From contig CAVUKH010000008.1 in NCBI GenBank assembly GCA_963742035.1, positions 186,001-250,000 on the forward strand: 64,000 nt of DNA, given 5' to 3'. A program made the translations under genes and the position numbers. The notes under the pieces are model-generated. The model was not told the origin of the DNA. It made no database searches and saw nothing but the letters and a program-made list of their open reading frames with translations. Of the stretch, positions 44,574 through 53,125 are shown piece by piece (within the stretch, counting starts at the first letter, position 1; each line of letters begins with the position of its first letter). This DNA comes from Bog-473 sp963742035 (GTDB taxonomy: Bacteria > Actinomycetota > Acidimicrobiia > Acidimicrobiales > RAAP-2).

Positions 44574-45488
44574 TCACTCGTTTGAAGCGAAGAGTTGCGC
44601 TGTGTTTGCGTGCAGCGTTGCCACCAACGATGCCACGCCCTCGATGGAATCGGCCGCGGCGGCGACAATCGGCTCGGGCGTGAAGGGAAAGTCGCTTCCG
44701 TAGTGGAGGTGTCCCGACGTCGTCAGCGTCAGCAACGCGTCGAGCTGGCGCGGCACGACAAACCCCGCCAAATCGAAGTGGAGGCGGCCCAGGTCGGCGA
44801 GCACATCGACCTCAGGCGCCAGCAGGCGTCCGAACGCGTTGATCCGGTCCGCCACCAGGGGGAGGGTTGCGCCGGCGTGCGGGACGATCAGGGTCAGGTC
44901 CGGATGACGGGCGAGCGTCCCGTTGAGGAGGAGATCCGCCACGGCACGGGTGGTGTCGAAGAAGAACTCGAGCATCGGGCGGGGCCGGCCGAACGATGTG
45001 TCCTGCCAACACGCAGGCGAGGTCGGATGCAGAAGGACGCGCGCACTGCGTCGATCGAGCTCGCGAAAGACGGGCTCGAACGAAGCGTCGCTCACGTAGG
45101 TCCCATTGAAATTCGTGAGCAAGACGAACCCGTCGACGTGGAGGCGGTCGCAGCAGTATGCGATCTCGGCCATCGCCGCATCGACGTCCGGCAGGGGAAG
45201 CGAAGCAAGAAGGCCGAACCGGTCCGGGTGGTCGACGACGGCGCGGCGACCGTCCTCGTTGACCTCGCGTGCGAGGTCGGCGGCTGGTACGCCGTCGCCC
45301 AGGGAGACGCCGGGCGAGGAGATCGACAAAAGCGAGGTCGCGATGTCCAGGCGGTTCATCATCTCCACGTGCTGGTCGGCGGACCACTCGGGAATGAAGG
45401 GCATCCCGTCGGGCTGGGCATGGCCTGCCCGCTGCAGGGCCTCGCGATAGCTCGCGGGGACGTAGTGGGCGTGGACGTCGATCTTCAC
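44574..45488 (-). CDS. amidohydrolase-2 family protein (ACMSD/decarboxylase-like)
   Basis: 304 residues. VKIDVHAHYVPASY (zinc His6 and His8), LIVPHAGATLPLVADRI and HYGSDFPFTPEP (catalytic Asp near 272) are the PF04909 pattern shared by ACMS decarboxylase, gamma-resorcylate decarboxylase and related hydrolases. In this operon it could decarboxylate a ring or ring-fission product. GTG 45488 overlaps the stop of the upstream hydrolase gene (GTGA). Confidence 0.88.
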   Translation of the reverse strand: MKIDVHAHYVPASYREALQRAGHAQPDGMPFIPEWSADQHVEMMNRLDIATSLLSISSPGVSLGDGVPAADLAREVNEDGRRAVVDHPDRFGLLASLPLPDVDAAMAEIAYCCDRLHVDGFVLLTNFNGTYVSDASFEPVFRELDRRSARVLLHPTSPACWQDTSFGRPRPMLEFFFDTTRAVADLLLNGTLARHPDLTLIVPHAGATLPLVADRINAFGRLLAPEVDVLADLGRLHFDLAGFVVPRQLDALLTLTTSGHLHYGSDFPFTPEPIVAAAADSIEGVASLVATLHANTAQLFASNE

Positions 45489-46444
45489 GCGTCGAGGGAG
45501 TCCGTCCACGCGAGCAGTGTCTCGACGTACAGATCGGGCTCGGTGCCGTGCATGGAGTGCCCGACGGTCGGGAAGGATCGGTACTCGACCGTGGCGCCTG
45601 CTCCTCGGAGGAGCTCCTGCACGCGGGCGGCCTGCACGTCGGCCAGCGCCCCCATGAGCGTCCCGCTGCTTTCGTCCACGTGGCGGAAGTGATGGGTGAG
45701 GAGCACGTGCGGCACCTTGACGCTCCGCAGCATCTGTTCGTGATCGCACGACGCACCAACCGTCCCGGCCCAGAACGCCCGACCCCATTCGGGGTCGTAC
45801 TCCTTCAGCTCCTGCGAGGGTTCGTCCCCGATCGGGAACGCGTGCATCCACCCGGGCAACCGCTCGGGAGCGGCCGCACGCATCGCATCCCAGGACCCGA
45901 TGGACCACTGGTCGCCGAGATACGTGCTCCAGAGGTCGAACATGGGGCCAATGGATTGCCTGATTCCGGGCCCCGTCGCCGGCCGTACTTCCGATGCGAA
46001 CAGCGGTGGGTCCTCATAGCAGGCGGCGATGATCTGGCCCGGTTTTGCGTAGGCCGACAGCCACGCAGCCAGCACACCACCGGATGACAGCCCGCTCACG
46101 AGCGTGGGCCGGCCGATGACCACATCGATGAAGCGGACGAGGTCGTCGCCGATGTTGTCGAGCGTGTAGCGGCCTGGCGTCCGGGTGCTCCTCCCCTGCC
46201 CCCGCAGGTCGACCGCAAAGACCTCGAAGCGCTCGGCGAGCCGCGGCATGGCGGCCGCGTACCCCCACCAGGACTCCGTCTGGCCGGGGATGAGCAGCAA
46301 CGCAGGCGATCCCTGGCAGCCGACCCTGGCGTAGTTCATCTCGACCTCGCCGAGGTCGACGCCCTGTTCGGCGAACGCATGGACGACGTACGTCTCAGCG
46401 GCATTGTGCGGGCCGTATCGAGCTCGGTAGTCGGTGTCGGTCAC
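45485..46444 (-). CDS. alpha/beta hydrolase, first gene of the aromatic operon
   Basis: 319 residues. LLLIPGQTESWWGY forms the oxyanion loop, FAVDLRGQGRSTRTPGRYTL is the lipase-like strand, the nucleophile is Ser120 in GLSSGGV, and the His lies in TVGHSMHG (about 298). It resembles C-C or ester hydrolases such as MhpC-like enzymes, though the nucleophile elbow differs. It begins 47 bp from a divergent TetR gene and leads five genes joined by 4-nt overlaps or short gaps. Confidence 0.87.
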   Translation of the reverse strand: MTDTDYRARYGPHNAAETYVVHAFAEQGVDLGEVEMNYARVGCQGSPALLLIPGQTESWWGYAAAMPRLAERFEVFAVDLRGQGRSTRTPGRYTLDNIGDDLVRFIDVVIGRPTLVSGLSSGGVLAAWLSAYAKPGQIIAACYEDPPLFASEVRPATGPGIRQSIGPMFDLWSTYLGDQWSIGSWDAMRAAAPERLPGWMHAFPIGDEPSQELKEYDPEWGRAFWAGTVGASCDHEQMLRSVKVPHVLLTHHFRHVDESSGTLMGALADVQAARVQELLRGAGATVEYRSFPTVGHSMHGTEPDLYVETLLAWTDSLDA

Positions 46445-46491
46445 ACTCTACTTTGTTCAGTCGATCAGGAATCTGTCAAGTATCTGTTCGG

Positions 46492-47148
46492 ATGAGTAGG
46501 CTGCGGACGGTGACGAAGAACACCGCGACCACCACCCGGGCCAGGCGGCCGTCAGCGGACGCGACGCGCGACCGGATCGTGGCGGCCGCCATCGACCTCT
46601 TCTCCGAACGCTCCTTCGACGGTGCCACGACACGGGAAATCGCCGCACGAGCTGGCGTCACGCAGCCCCTCTTGACGTATCACTTCCACTCCAAAGAAGA
46701 GCTGTGGCGTGCCGCGGTCGAGTCCCTTTTCGATTTGCTGCGTCGGACGTTGGACGAGCGGACCACTGGGCTGCGCGGCGTGAACGAGGTCACCAGCGCC
46801 AAGCTGCTCGTCCGTGAGTTCATCACCTTCTCGGCTCGGAACCCGCAGCTGCACCGGATCATCATGCAGGAGTCAAAGGCGGACAGCCCGCGGATGGACT
46901 ACCTGGTCGACCAACACGTCCGGCCGATGTACGAGCGCACAATCGAGCTCTTCGGGTCGTTGGCGCGAGAGGGCGCTGTGCCGGACGTCCCCGCCGTGCA
47001 CCTCTACTACATTTTGACGGGAGCGGGACCGACGATGTTCGTACTGGCTCCAGAGTGCCGGCGGCTCAGCACTCTCGAACCTTCCGACGACGACGTCATC
47101 GAAGCGCACGCTGATGCCGTCTGCCTGCTGCTGTTCGGCAGCGTCTGA
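46492..47148 (+). CDS. TetR-family regulator of the aromatic operon
   Basis: 218 residues. The helix-turn-helix is RDRIVAAAIDLFSERSFDGATTREIAARAGVTQPLLTYHFHSKEELWRAAVESL (about 25-78), with a CerR-like/TetR_C C-terminal region (SARNPQLHRIIMQESKADSPRMDYLVDQHVRPMYERT). It is divergent from the hydrolase-led operon across 47 bp that include the direct repeat ATCTGT-5 bp-ATCTGT. Release by an aromatic intermediate is a reasonable inference. Confidence 0.9.
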   Translation: MSRLRTVTKNTATTTRARRPSADATRDRIVAAAIDLFSERSFDGATTREIAARAGVTQPLLTYHFHSKEELWRAAVESLFDLLRRTLDERTTGLRGVNEVTSAKLLVREFITFSARNPQLHRIIMQESKADSPRMDYLVDQHVRPMYERTIELFGSLAREGAVPDVPAVHLYYILTGAGPTMFVLAPECRRLSTLEPSDDDVIEAHADAVCLLLFGSV

Positions 47149-47261
47149 CAGCAGCAGACCGCTTGGGGACGCGGCGGTACGGCACACGTTCAACCGGGCA
47201 CAATCCGGTGCGTACGTCACAGCACTTTCCGCAGTCATTCTTCCTTGCCATACTCGTGACC

Positions 47262-48455
47262 ATGCGCTGGCCTGAAGGCTTCCTGTGGGGCACCGGAGCC
47301 TCGTCCACACAGTGCGAGGGCGCCTCTCCTGCGTCGGACTGGTGGGAGTGGGAACAGTCGGGTCACGCCCCGCTCTCCGGAGACGGGAACGGATTCGCGA
47401 CGCGCTACGCAGAAGACTTCCGCCGGCTCGTCGCGCTCGGCCTCACCCACCACCGGCTGTCCGTCGAGTGGGCCCGTCTCGAGCCCGACCAGGGCGTCCA
47501 TGACGACAGAGCCGTCCGCCATTACCGCGATGTGCTCAGGGCCGCACGAGATGCCGGCATCGTGCCTTGGGTGTCGCTGCATCACTTCACGCTTCCCAGG
47601 TGGTTCCTCGACTCGGGGGGGTTTCTCGTCGAGGCAAATAGGACAGAAGCGTGGCGACGACACGTCGACTTCGTGGCAGAGACGTTCGGTGACCTCGTCG
47701 GCGGTTGGCAGCCGGTCAACGAGACCAACTACTACGCCCGCGCCGCGTACGGTGGCCGCGGTTGGCCTCCGGGGCACAATGATCCCCAGGAGCTGGCGTT
47801 CGTCAACGAGGCGATACACCTGGCCTTCGCCGAGGCATCGGTCCGGCTGAAGGAGACCGGCAGGCCCGTAGCATCCATTTTCGGACTCTCCCCCATCGTT
47901 CCCCAGGACGACAGTCCGGCCACCGAGGCCCTTGCCGGGTCGCTGGACGACTACTACTGGGCGCCGTGGATCGGCCTGTTCCGTGACGGGATCCTCAAGG
48001 TTCCACAGCGCGAGCCCATTGAGCGGCCCGACTTGCGGGGTTCGTTCGACATGGTCGGTTTCTCCTACTACGCCGCCATGGGCGTGCACGACGGCCGGCT
48101 GGCCATCCACCCACCCGGGGCGCCGACCTCTCCGCTCGGCTACGGAATCTGGGCCGACGGCGTTGGACTGGTTCTCGATCGCCTGCACGCCGATCTCCCA
48201 GGAGTGCCGCTCCTCGTGGCCGAGTACGGGATCGGCACCGACGACGACGGGCTTCGAGCCGACTACCTGCGTCGTGGCCTGGCGGTCATCAACGAGGCGA
48301 TCAACCGGGGCATCGACGTGCGGGGTGTCTTCCATTGGACGGCCGTCGACAATTACGAGTGGCTCCACGGGTACGACGTCTCGTTCGGGATCATGGACCG
48401 CGACCGCAACGTGCGACCGAGTGCCCGCGTCCTGCAAGAGGAGGCTCAGTCATGA
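47262..48455 (+). CDS. GH1 beta-glucosidase-like protein
   Basis: 397 residues. FPEGFLWGTGASSTQCEGA-type start (MRWPEGFLWGTGASSTQCEG), HHRLSVEWARLEPDQGVHDDRAVRHYRDVL, acid/base in WQPVNETNYYA (family NEP is NET here) and nucleophile in VAEYGIGTDDDGLRADYL (family TENG replaced by AEYG, Glu kept). Both catalytic glutamates are present, so a retaining beta-glycosidase is likely. It has no signal peptide and is therefore intracellular. The protein is shorter than the about 450 residues typical. ATG 47262 lacks a strong ribosome site. Confidence 0.87.
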   Translation: MRWPEGFLWGTGASSTQCEGASPASDWWEWEQSGHAPLSGDGNGFATRYAEDFRRLVALGLTHHRLSVEWARLEPDQGVHDDRAVRHYRDVLRAARDAGIVPWVSLHHFTLPRWFLDSGGFLVEANRTEAWRRHVDFVAETFGDLVGGWQPVNETNYYARAAYGGRGWPPGHNDPQELAFVNEAIHLAFAEASVRLKETGRPVASIFGLSPIVPQDDSPATEALAGSLDDYYWAPWIGLFRDGILKVPQREPIERPDLRGSFDMVGFSYYAAMGVHDGRLAIHPPGAPTSPLGYGIWADGVGLVLDRLHADLPGVPLLVAEYGIGTDDDGLRADYLRRGLAVINEAINRGIDVRGVFHWTAVDNYEWLHGYDVSFGIMDRDRNVRPSARVLQEEAQS

Positions 48456-48498
48456 CAGATGGACCCGATCACACTCCCGGGCGTTAACGTCGTTCCCG

Positions 48499-48966
48499 AT
48501 GCCACGTTCCATCGCAACCGACACCGAAGTCGACCGCGCCGCCCTGGAGGACTTCATCCGGCCACGTCACCACGCCATCCTCGGCGTATTCCGCAAAGAC
48601 GGCGGGATCCAGATGTCGCCGGTCACGTTCGGGGTCGATGGAGACGGATCTGTGTTGATCTCGAGCTATCCGGAGCGAGCCAAGGTCCGGAATCTCAGAC
48701 GCCGGCCCCACGCCTCACTCTGTGTCCTGTCGGACTCGTTCGGCGACGCATGGGTGCAGCTGATGGGTCCGGCGACAGTGATCGACCTCCCAGATGCTCT
48801 CGATGGTCTGGTGGACTACTACCGCTCCATCAGCGGCGATCATCCGGACTGGGATGAGTATCGCCGGGCGATGGTCGCGCAGGGCAAGGTCCTCATCAGG
48901 GTCGATGTGCAGCACTGGGGGCCGATCAGCACGGGCGGCTTTCCGGCTCGGCTCCAGGAGAGTTGA
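48499..48966 (+). CDS. PPOX-class (TIGR03618-like) F420/FMN split-barrel protein
   Basis: 155 residues. LEDFIRPRHHAILGVFRKDGGIQMSPVTFGVD and VLISSYPERAKVRNLRRRPHASLCVL are the cofactor-binding split beta-barrel of pyridoxamine-oxidase-like proteins, and the TIGR03618 type in actinobacteria often uses F420. The reaction is unknown; biliverdin, nitro-compound or menaquinone reductions are known in the superfamily. It starts 43 nt after the GH1 stop, on the same strand. Confidence 0.85.
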   Translation: MPRSIATDTEVDRAALEDFIRPRHHAILGVFRKDGGIQMSPVTFGVDGDGSVLISSYPERAKVRNLRRRPHASLCVLSDSFGDAWVQLMGPATVIDLPDALDGLVDYYRSISGDHPDWDEYRRAMVAQGKVLIRVDVQHWGPISTGGFPARLQES

Positions 48967-49116
48967 CCGGTCCGGGCACAGGAGAACGGGAGAGCCCTCG
49001 GATCGGGCAGAACTTTGTCCACCGGCCTTTCATTGGTTCGCCGCAAGGGATTAACTGAGGGGCAGAACTCCATCCCAAAAGGGGGGACGACGCCCCCACC
49101 CCCACGGAGGTGCCAG

Positions 49117-49569
49117 GTGGCCGAACTCACACAGCCCGGAGACGAGGGGATGGTGCTGGCCCACTTCATCGTGTCGGACGACGTCGAGCGCTCTCGGCGC
49201 TTCTACACCGACGTGCTCGGCGGCAGGCTGGCGTTTTCCGGGGATGTGACCTACGTCGCACTCGCCAACAGCTTCATCATCATCAACGTCGGTGGGGGCC
49301 CGACCGATGACAAACCGACGGTCACGCTGGAGACGCCACGCGACCCCGACCGGGTCAGCAGCTTCCTCAACATCCGGGTCCGGGACATCCACGCCGTGTA
49401 TGCCGAATGGAGCGCCCGCGGTGCTCATTTCCTGACGCCCCCGAAGCAACACCAGTACGAAATCCGTTGCTATGTCCGCGATCCCGACGGCTACATCATT
49501 GAAGTGGGGCAGACGACCGACCCGAACGGAGATTGGTCGCCCTGGTTGAAGTCCCCCTCGGTGTCGTGA
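49117..49569 (+). CDS. VOC-superfamily protein
   Basis: 150 residues. MVLAHFIVSDDVERSRRFYTDVLGGRLAFSGDVTYVALANSFIIIN and YEIRCYVRDPDGYIIEVGQTT form one VOC module with the usual beta-alpha-beta-beta-beta repeats. The terminal Glu in YIIEVGQ and the His in LAHFIVSDD are candidate metal ligands. GTG 49117 has GGAGG 6 nt upstream. It is followed at 63 nt by a thioredoxin-fold gene and may be part of one transcript with it. Confidence 0.87.
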   Translation: MAELTQPGDEGMVLAHFIVSDDVERSRRFYTDVLGGRLAFSGDVTYVALANSFIIINVGGGPTDDKPTVTLETPRDPDRVSSFLNIRVRDIHAVYAEWSARGAHFLTPPKQHQYEIRCYVRDPDGYIIEVGQTTDPNGDWSPWLKSPSVS

Positions 49570-49632
49570 GGTCGGGGATGAGCGAGATGCTGGCGGCCAC
49601 CTCCATGCAGGCCAGACGAAAGGCGATCATCA

Positions 49633-50235
49633 ATGCGTTCTGACATCAGACCGGGCGGCAGCTTCCCCGACTATGCATTGCCGGATCACACCAACACGGT
49701 GCGCAAACTCAGTGAGCTCCAGGGCGACGACCCTCTGGTGCTCACGTTGGCTCGGGGCAACTACTGCCCGAAGGAGCACCAACAGCACCTGGACCTCGCT
49801 GCGAACTATCCGAAGGTCGCTGTCTCCTACACCCAGATCGTCACGATCGCCACCGATGACCATCACACACTGCAGGAGTTCCGAGCCTCCATCGGAGCCC
49901 AATGGACCTTCCTGTCAGATCCCGCTCGGACAGTTCAGAAGGACCTCGACATCAAGGAATACACCGACCCCGAACACGACCCGATGATCCCCCACACGCT
50001 GGTGCTCAAGCCGGGACTGGTGATCCACAGTGTCTACAACGGGTACTGGTTTTGGGGACGCCCGTCGTTCTCCGACCTCTGGTCCGACTTGCGAGCGGTA
50101 TCGAGCGAGGTTCGCCCCGATTGGGACCTGAGCAGGCCGGGGCTTCGCGAGGCCTGGGACGCGGGGGACTACTCGAATTTTCACGGATGGGACAAGCGGG
50201 CCTCCACGTCGATGCCGTCGTCGTACGAGTCATAA
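49633..50235 (+). CDS. peroxiredoxin/redoxin-family protein, single cysteine
   Basis: 200 residues. GGSFPDYALPDHTNTVRKLSELQ and LVLTLARGNYCPKEHQQH place the sole cysteine (Cys45) at the peroxidatic position of the AhpC/TSA fold, but the usual PxxxTxxC is changed to ARGNYC. IVTIATDDHHTLQEFRASIG and FLSDPARTVQKDLDI are the later strands. Activity as a 1-Cys peroxidase is possible but unproven. ATG 49633 is used; no strong ribosome site is present. Confidence 0.82.
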   Translation: MRSDIRPGGSFPDYALPDHTNTVRKLSELQGDDPLVLTLARGNYCPKEHQQHLDLAANYPKVAVSYTQIVTIATDDHHTLQEFRASIGAQWTFLSDPARTVQKDLDIKEYTDPEHDPMIPHTLVLKPGLVIHSVYNGYWFWGRPSFSDLWSDLRAVSSEVRPDWDLSRPGLREAWDAGDYSNFHGWDKRASTSMPSSYES

Positions 50236-50256
50236 CGATGTGTGGATCGGCACGCC

Positions 50257-50286
50257 GCGGCGTGGACGGCCGGCCGTCCACGCCGC
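50257..50286. terminator. perfect 30-bp GC-rich palindrome, probable bidirectional hairpin terminator
   Basis: Arms GCGGCGTGGACGGCC (50257-50271) and GGCCGTCCACGCCGC (50272-50286) are exact complements with no spacer. It sits 21 bp after the peroxiredoxin-like gene. No T-run follows, as often seen in high-GC actinobacterial terminators; a protein-binding site is possible. Confidence 0.6.
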
Positions 50287-50325
50287 TGTCGGGCGCCGCG
50301 TGCCGAAGCGAAAGGATGGGTTGCA

Positions 50326-51279
50326 ATGTTGCGAACTCCGATCTGCGAGCTGCTCGGGATTGAACAGCCGATCGTCCAGGCACCGATGTCGGCGGTGCCC
50401 CAACTGGCGGCGGCGGTCTCGAATGCAGGCGCGCTCGGCATGGTGGCACTGACATGGTCAGATCCCGCCGGAGACCCGGTTCGGGAGACGGCGGCGCTCA
50501 CTCGTCGTCCCTTTGGCGGCAATCTGATCATCACCTCCGATCAGCACCGTCGTCTCGACGACGCTCTCGAAGCCGGTCTGCGGATCGTGTCACTGATGTG
50601 GGGAGATCCCGCCGGCTACGTCGAGCAGGTCCACGAGGCCAAGGGACTCGTCCTGGTCACGGTCGGGAGCGCTGAAGAGGCGAGGCGGGCGGTCGCGAGC
50701 GGAGTCGATGTCGTTGTGGCACAGGGGTGGGAGGCGGGCGGCCACGTGTGGAGCGGGGTCGCGACGCTGCCGTTGGTGCCGGCCGTCGTGGACGCGGTGG
50801 CACCCGTGCCCGTCATCGCTGCCGGCGGAATCGGGGATGCCCGCGGCGTGGCCGCCGTGTTCGCGCTGGGCGCGCAAGCAGCATGGCTGGGTACCCGGTT
50901 TCTCCTGGCCCAGGAGATGCCCACCCACGAGCAGTATCGCCGTCGCCTCATTGACGCGGTCGAGACCGATGCCCAGTGGTACCCCGACCTCTACGACGTC
51001 GGGTGGCCGAATGCGCCGCACCGCGCCCTCCGGAACTCGACGTCCGCAATGTGGGAGGCCGCAGGCCGGCCCTCATTGGGGAGCCGGCCGGGTGAGGGCG
51101 ACGTCCTCGCGCACTTCGCGTCCGGCGAAGCCATCGTCCGCTATGAACCGGGGGCGCCGTTGGTGGGAACAACTGGGGACATCGAAGCGCTCTCGTTGTG
51201 GGCCGGACAAAGCGTTGCGCTCGCTCGGCAGCAACAATCAGCGGCCGATATCGTCTTCGAGCTCGTCTCCCGGTTGTGA
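50326..51279 (+). CDS. nitronate monooxygenase/2-nitropropane dioxygenase-like flavoprotein
   Basis: 317 residues. ELLGIEQPIVQAPMSAVPQLAAAVSNAGALGMV opens the FMN TIM barrel, VAQGWEAGGHVWSGVATL gives the phosphate-binding and active His region, and VIAAGGIGDARGVAAVFALGAQAAWLGTRFLL ends it. The class I nitronate monooxygenase family fits; some members are enoyl-ACP reductase FabK-like. ATG 50326 has AAAGGA upstream. It is followed by a hairpin terminator at 51285. Confidence 0.88.
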   Translation: MLRTPICELLGIEQPIVQAPMSAVPQLAAAVSNAGALGMVALTWSDPAGDPVRETAALTRRPFGGNLIITSDQHRRLDDALEAGLRIVSLMWGDPAGYVEQVHEAKGLVLVTVGSAEEARRAVASGVDVVVAQGWEAGGHVWSGVATLPLVPAVVDAVAPVPVIAAGGIGDARGVAAVFALGAQAAWLGTRFLLAQEMPTHEQYRRRLIDAVETDAQWYPDLYDVGWPNAPHRALRNSTSAMWEAAGRPSLGSRPGEGDVLAHFASGEAIVRYEPGAPLVGTTGDIEALSLWAGQSVALARQQQSAADIVFELVSRL

Positions 51280-51284
51280 CCTTG

Positions 51285-51303
51285 GCCGGCGGCCGTCGCC
51301 GGC
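51285..51303 (+). terminator. hairpin terminator after nitronate monooxygenase-like gene
   Basis: Stem GCCGGCG/CGCCGGC with loop GCCGT starts 5 nt after the stop codon. No T-tract follows; it is GC-rich in the actinobacterial style. Confidence 0.6.
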
Positions 51304-51461
51304 AGCGGTCCCTCGCTCGGTCAAGCGATTTCGTGGGGATGTATCGCTGCTGCCTGTGTCGGACTCATTGGCTTTGCAGACTCCCGCTTGGCATGGTTGC
51401 GGGATCGCAACCCCCATAGGAGCACTGACATGAGCAACGCTGCCGCACCGAGCCGGGACGG

Positions 51462-52580
51462 GTGACGAAACCGAGACGAGCCTGGTGGGTCGGAGCGTTG
51501 ACGATCATCAGTGCCGCCGCCCTCGCTGTCTCGGTCACCCCCGTGAGCGGGTTCGCGGCACCGCCGACACGCACGGCCGCCGCTCTCGACCCGCCGCCCG
51601 CTCCCTCGTATTCCCTGGGCAGGCTGGTGCCGCCCTACGCCATTGCGATGACAGATCCCGCCGTGGCGATCGGAAGCAACGTCGACTACCTCTACACGGG
51701 AGCAGCCGACTACGAACCCCCCAACATTTCGGTGCGGACCTTCACCGACCTCCGGCATCTCGGCGTTGCGGTGGACGCAATGCCCGCGCTGCCACCGTGG
51801 ACCACCGGCTGGACGTCGGCCCCCGATGTCCGTCACGTCGACGGACGTTACGTGATGTGGTTCTCTGCTCCCGACGTCAACGACGTCCTGGCGACCGGGG
51901 TCCCGGCCAAATGCATCGGCATGGGGGTATCGACCTCTCCCCTCGGTCCCTTCATCATCGCCCGGCAACCGGTCATCTGTGACCAGTCGGGCTCAATCGA
52001 CCCCAGGACCTTCGTGGCCCCCGACGGCCAGCTCTGGCTCGACTGGAAGTCCGACGTCAACGCCGCCTGGGGACCCGCCCAGGATCCCACCCTCCCCCAG
52101 AATCAACCGACGGTGCTCTGGGCTCAGCGGCTCGCATCCGACGGCATCACCTTGGAGGGCGCACCATCCGAGCTGCTGGCCGCAACGAGGCAGTGGGAGC
52201 ACAAGCTCATTGAGGCACCCGACATGGTCCGTGCCGGTGGTCACTACTACCTCTTCTTCTCGGCCAATCCCTCCTACCAGGACGGGGACGGCATCGGTGT
52301 GGCCGTGTGCCAGGGGCCCGCCGGTCCGTGCCACGAGCCCTATGCCGGACCCTTGCTGGGCTCGAGCCCGCTCGGCCTGGGTCCGGGAGAGGAGTCGCTC
52401 TTCGTCCAAGGCGGCGTCACGTGGTTGCTCTTCTCTCCGAGCGGTGACGAGCTCTACCGTCAGCTCGCGGTGGCCCGGATCGCCTTCGGGCCTCGCGGGC
52501 CCTATGTGTCCACCTTCGACGGTGCAGTGCCTGGCATTCCGGCGCACAAGGGAGAGCCACGTTCTGCGAGCCCCTCATGA
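51462..52580 (+). CDS. secreted GH43-like five-bladed beta-propeller protein
   Basis: 372 residues. A signal peptide (RRAWWVGALTIISAAALAVSVTPVSGFA, cleavage likely after about residue 32) precedes a propeller with DPAVAIGSN, APDVRHVDGRYVMWFSA, IDPRTFVAPDGQLWLDWKS and IEAPDMVRAGGHYYLFFSA, the repeated blade motifs of GH43 arabinanase/xylosidase proteins. The Asp in DPAVA and Glu in IEAPDM occupy the expected catalytic positions. GTG 51462 is the start; the 183-bp region upstream has no gene. A polysaccharide substrate is inferred. Confidence 0.83.
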   Translation: MTKPRRAWWVGALTIISAAALAVSVTPVSGFAAPPTRTAAALDPPPAPSYSLGRLVPPYAIAMTDPAVAIGSNVDYLYTGAADYEPPNISVRTFTDLRHLGVAVDAMPALPPWTTGWTSAPDVRHVDGRYVMWFSAPDVNDVLATGVPAKCIGMGVSTSPLGPFIIARQPVICDQSGSIDPRTFVAPDGQLWLDWKSDVNAAWGPAQDPTLPQNQPTVLWAQRLASDGITLEGAPSELLAATRQWEHKLIEAPDMVRAGGHYYLFFSANPSYQDGDGIGVAVCQGPAGPCHEPYAGPLLGSSPLGLGPGEESLFVQGGVTWLLFSPSGDELYRQLAVARIAFGPRGPYVSTFDGAVPGIPAHKGEPRSASPS

Positions 52581-52756
52581 GGAGTGCCCCGGTCGAGGGA
52601 CATTGCTCGAACAAGATCCCAGCGGATGGTGTCGGATCGGGCCCGTGATCGGCGATCCGGCCATAGGGGTTCTCGCGCCGCTGCTCCCGAATTCGCGATG
52701 TATGGCTTCAAACACGGCCGGAAGGGTAAGGCCCTCATCGGAGCGAGCGAACACGG

Positions 52757-53098
52757 ATGGCCCTCATGAGCGCAGAGCAAAGTACGCCGGGCGCCTTTGC
52801 GATGCAGACGGCGTGGGACGGGGAGTCGCTGCGCATTTCCGTCCGGGGCGAGCTCGACGTGGCCACAGCTCCGCAACTGCATGAGGGTCTCCAGGCGGCG
52901 GCAGAACGTGGGGCTCAAGAGCTGCGGCTCGACGTGTCGGGCCTCGACTTCATCGATTCGGTCGGCATCGGTCTCCTTGTGGCCCAGAAGAGGCGCGCCG
53001 TGTCCGAAGGACGAGTCTTCGCTGTCGTTGCGCCAAACCCCAACATCGCCAGGCTCCTTGAGATGATGGGCCTGACCGAGTACCTCGGTCTGTCGTAG
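52757..53098 (+). CDS. STAS-domain anti-sigma-factor antagonist-like protein
   Basis: 113 residues. LRISVRGELDVATAPQLHEGL, LRLDVSGLDFIDSVGIGLLVAQKR and IARLLEMMGLTEYLGL form a complete STAS domain. The serine in FIDSVGIG is at the position phosphorylated in SpoIIAA/RsbV proteins, so it may be controlled by an anti-sigma kinase. None is adjacent. ATG 52757 or ATG 52766 may be the start. It converges with a second STAS gene 27 bp away. Confidence 0.9.
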   Translation: MALMSAEQSTPGAFAMQTAWDGESLRISVRGELDVATAPQLHEGLQAAAERGAQELRLDVSGLDFIDSVGIGLLVAQKRRAVSEGRVFAVVAPNPNIARLLEMMGLTEYLGLS

Positions 53099-53125
53099 CG
53101 AACCTTCGGCCCCGTTGGCACGCGC

